DNA of 5,648 nt from an uncultured Phascolarctobacterium sp. (lineage in GTDB: Bacteria > Bacillota > Negativicutes > Acidaminococcales > Acidaminococcaceae): NCBI GenBank assembly GCA_900553055.1, contig USBV01000104.1, positions 1 through 5,648 on the forward strand, given 5' to 3'. The position numbers were made by a program, and so were the translations under genes. The notes beneath the pieces are model-generated. The model searched no databases and had not been told where the DNA came from. It saw only the letters and a program-made list of their open reading frames with translations. Positions 4,886-5,648 of the stretch are shown here, one piece after another. Each line of letters opens with the position of its first letter. Position 1 is the stretch's first letter.

Positions 4886-4915
4886 ATAGCCTGCGTCCTT
4901 ATCGATGCAGGCTAT
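4886..4915 (+). other. stem-loop between the permease and amidohydrolase genes
   Basis: ATAGCCTGCGTC (4886-4897) pairs with GATGCAGGCTAT (4904-4915) over 12 pairs with one G-T and a 6-base loop. It looks like a terminator stem, but what follows (TACTGTTATAATATG) has no proper T run. It may be a weak terminator or a processing or stability element that separates expression of the two genes. Confidence 0.6.
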
Positions 4916-4918
4916 TAC

Positions 4919-4927
4919 TGTTATAAT
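4919..4927 (+). promoter_or_regulatory. extended -10 promoter for the amidohydrolase gene
   Basis: TGTTATAAT is a perfect extended -10 box. The -35 position falls in the preceding stem-loop and shows no match. The start would be near 4934, just before the AGGAGG site (4941-4946). Confidence 0.5.
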
Positions 4928-4954
4928 ATGCTAACAAATGAGGAGGAAAATTTA

Positions 4955-5648
4955 ATGTTAACAGTTAATAAAGAAAGAATAAATGCACTTTTAACAGGCT
5001 TAGCCAAATTCACTGCTTCCGAGCAGGGCGTAACTCGCTTGGCCTATAGTCCTTTAGACAAGGAAGCACAAAGCTGGCTCTTAGAGCAGGTTAAGGATTT
5101 GGGACTTAGCCTGCGCGAGGATGCTGTGGGCAATGTGTTTTTGCGCCGCGAGGGCAGTGATAGCAGCCTACCTGTTGTAGCCTGTGGCAGCCATTTGGAC
5201 ACTGTTATTCACGGTGGCGCCTATGACGGCATGTGCGGCGTAGTAGGCGCTTTGGAAGCGCTGTATATGCTGCGCGAGGCTAAGCTCAAGCGCAGTATTG
5301 AGGTGATTATTTTTAGGGCCGAAGAGTCTAGCCGCTTTGGCTTTGCTACCATGGGCAGCAAGCTATTAACAGGTGCTGCAACTCCGGAAAAGCTCAATAA
5401 GGGAGGCAAAAAGGATGACATTAGCTTTATCGAAGCGCTGCGCCAATGGGGCTGCGACCCGGAAAAATATGCTGATGCAGTGATTAGTGCCGGGCACTAC
5501 GCCTCCTTTAGCGAGCTGCATATCGAGCAGGGCAAGGTGCTGGAGGAAAAGGGCATACAAATCGGTATTGTGCGTAATATTGCCGCGCCGACGCGCTTTA
5601 AGCTTCACCTACAGGGCATGGCAGACCACAGCGGCGCTACGCCGATGG
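4955..5648 (+). CDS. M20-family N-carbamoyl amidohydrolase (hydantoinase/carbamoylase family), 3' end beyond the window
   Basis: The first 231 residues are present; the family is usually just over 400 aa, so a little more than half is seen. These enzymes are two-metal amidases that cleave N-carbamoyl amino acids, N-carbamoyl-beta-alanine (beta-ureidopropionase) or allantoate, releasing ammonia and CO2. Visible metal-site motifs are GSHLDTV (His80), GGAYDG (Asp91), AEESSRFG (catalytic base and ligand Glu123/Glu124) and ELHIEQG (His189). ADHSGATPM at the end opens the dimerisation domain. The last metal-binding histidine lies off the edge. ATG 4955 follows AGGAGG (4941-4946) at 8 bases. It is cytoplasmic, with no signal peptide. 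The uracil permease upstream favours a role in pyrimidine breakdown, but the motifs do not fix the substrate, and allantoate or carbamoyl-amino-acid hydrolysis remains possible. Confidence 0.9.
   Translation, partial: MLTVNKERINALLTGLAKFTASEQGVTRLAYSPLDKEAQSWLLEQVKDLGLSLREDAVGNVFLRREGSDSSLPVVACGSHLDTVIHGGAYDGMCGVVGALEALYMLREAKLKRSIEVIIFRAEESSRFGFATMGSKLLTGAATPEKLNKGGKKDDISFIEALRQWGCDPEKYADAVISAGHYASFSELHIEQGKVLEEKGIQIGIVRNIAAPTRFKLHLQGMADHSGATPM

Noticed and set aside
1..5648. CRISPR array, insertion sequence or phage genes
   Set aside because: No regularly spaced repeats, transposase, integrase or phage structural genes are visible.

Overview
The window suggests a low-to-mid GC, diderm Firmicute, most likely of the Negativicutes; naming a genus would be a guess. 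The reasons are strong AGGAGG-type ribosome binding sites, sigma-A-type promoters, a TM1266-type regulator associated with [FeFe]-hydrogenase systems, and an AsmA/TamB-like envelope protein, which is expected in a cell with an outer membrane but not in an ordinary Gram-positive.

Layout: bases 2-348 are a complete tmRNA (ssrA) with a readable tag ending ADKEYALAA. A bidirectional terminator (393-437) separates it from a convergent, minus-strand hicA-hicB toxin-antitoxin operon (1060 down to 445). That operon starts from a near-consensus promoter with a perfect 8+5+8 palindrome laid across it, probably the HicB operator. A divergent regulatory region (about 1100-1278) carries several repeats and leads to a plus-strand pair: a 40-codon small ORF and a TM1266/ACT-like regulator (1419-1679). 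A 110-base structured spacer and a bidirectional terminator follow. A minus-strand 65-aa two-helix membrane protein (1845-2042) then faces away from a 441-aa AsmA-like protein (2201-3526). The two are driven by divergent promoters whose -10 boxes overlap. Next come a UraA-type uracil permease (3623-4870, TTG start) and the first 231 codons of an M20-family N-carbamoyl amidohydrolase, which runs off the right edge.

How the parts may work together: hicAB should be self-regulated, with the HicB ribbon-helix-helix domain binding the promoter palindrome. HicA-type toxins are known to cut mRNA and tmRNA, so its position beside ssrA is notable. The permease and carbamoyl amidohydrolase would fit uptake of uracil and hydrolysis of N-carbamoyl compounds, for example the last step of reductive pyrimidine breakdown, but the substrate cannot be read from this sequence. 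Most of the window is ordinary core genome. The less explained parts are the small ORF before the hydrogenase-type regulator, the repeat-rich region in front of it, the structured spacer at 1689-1820, and the overlapping divergent promoters.
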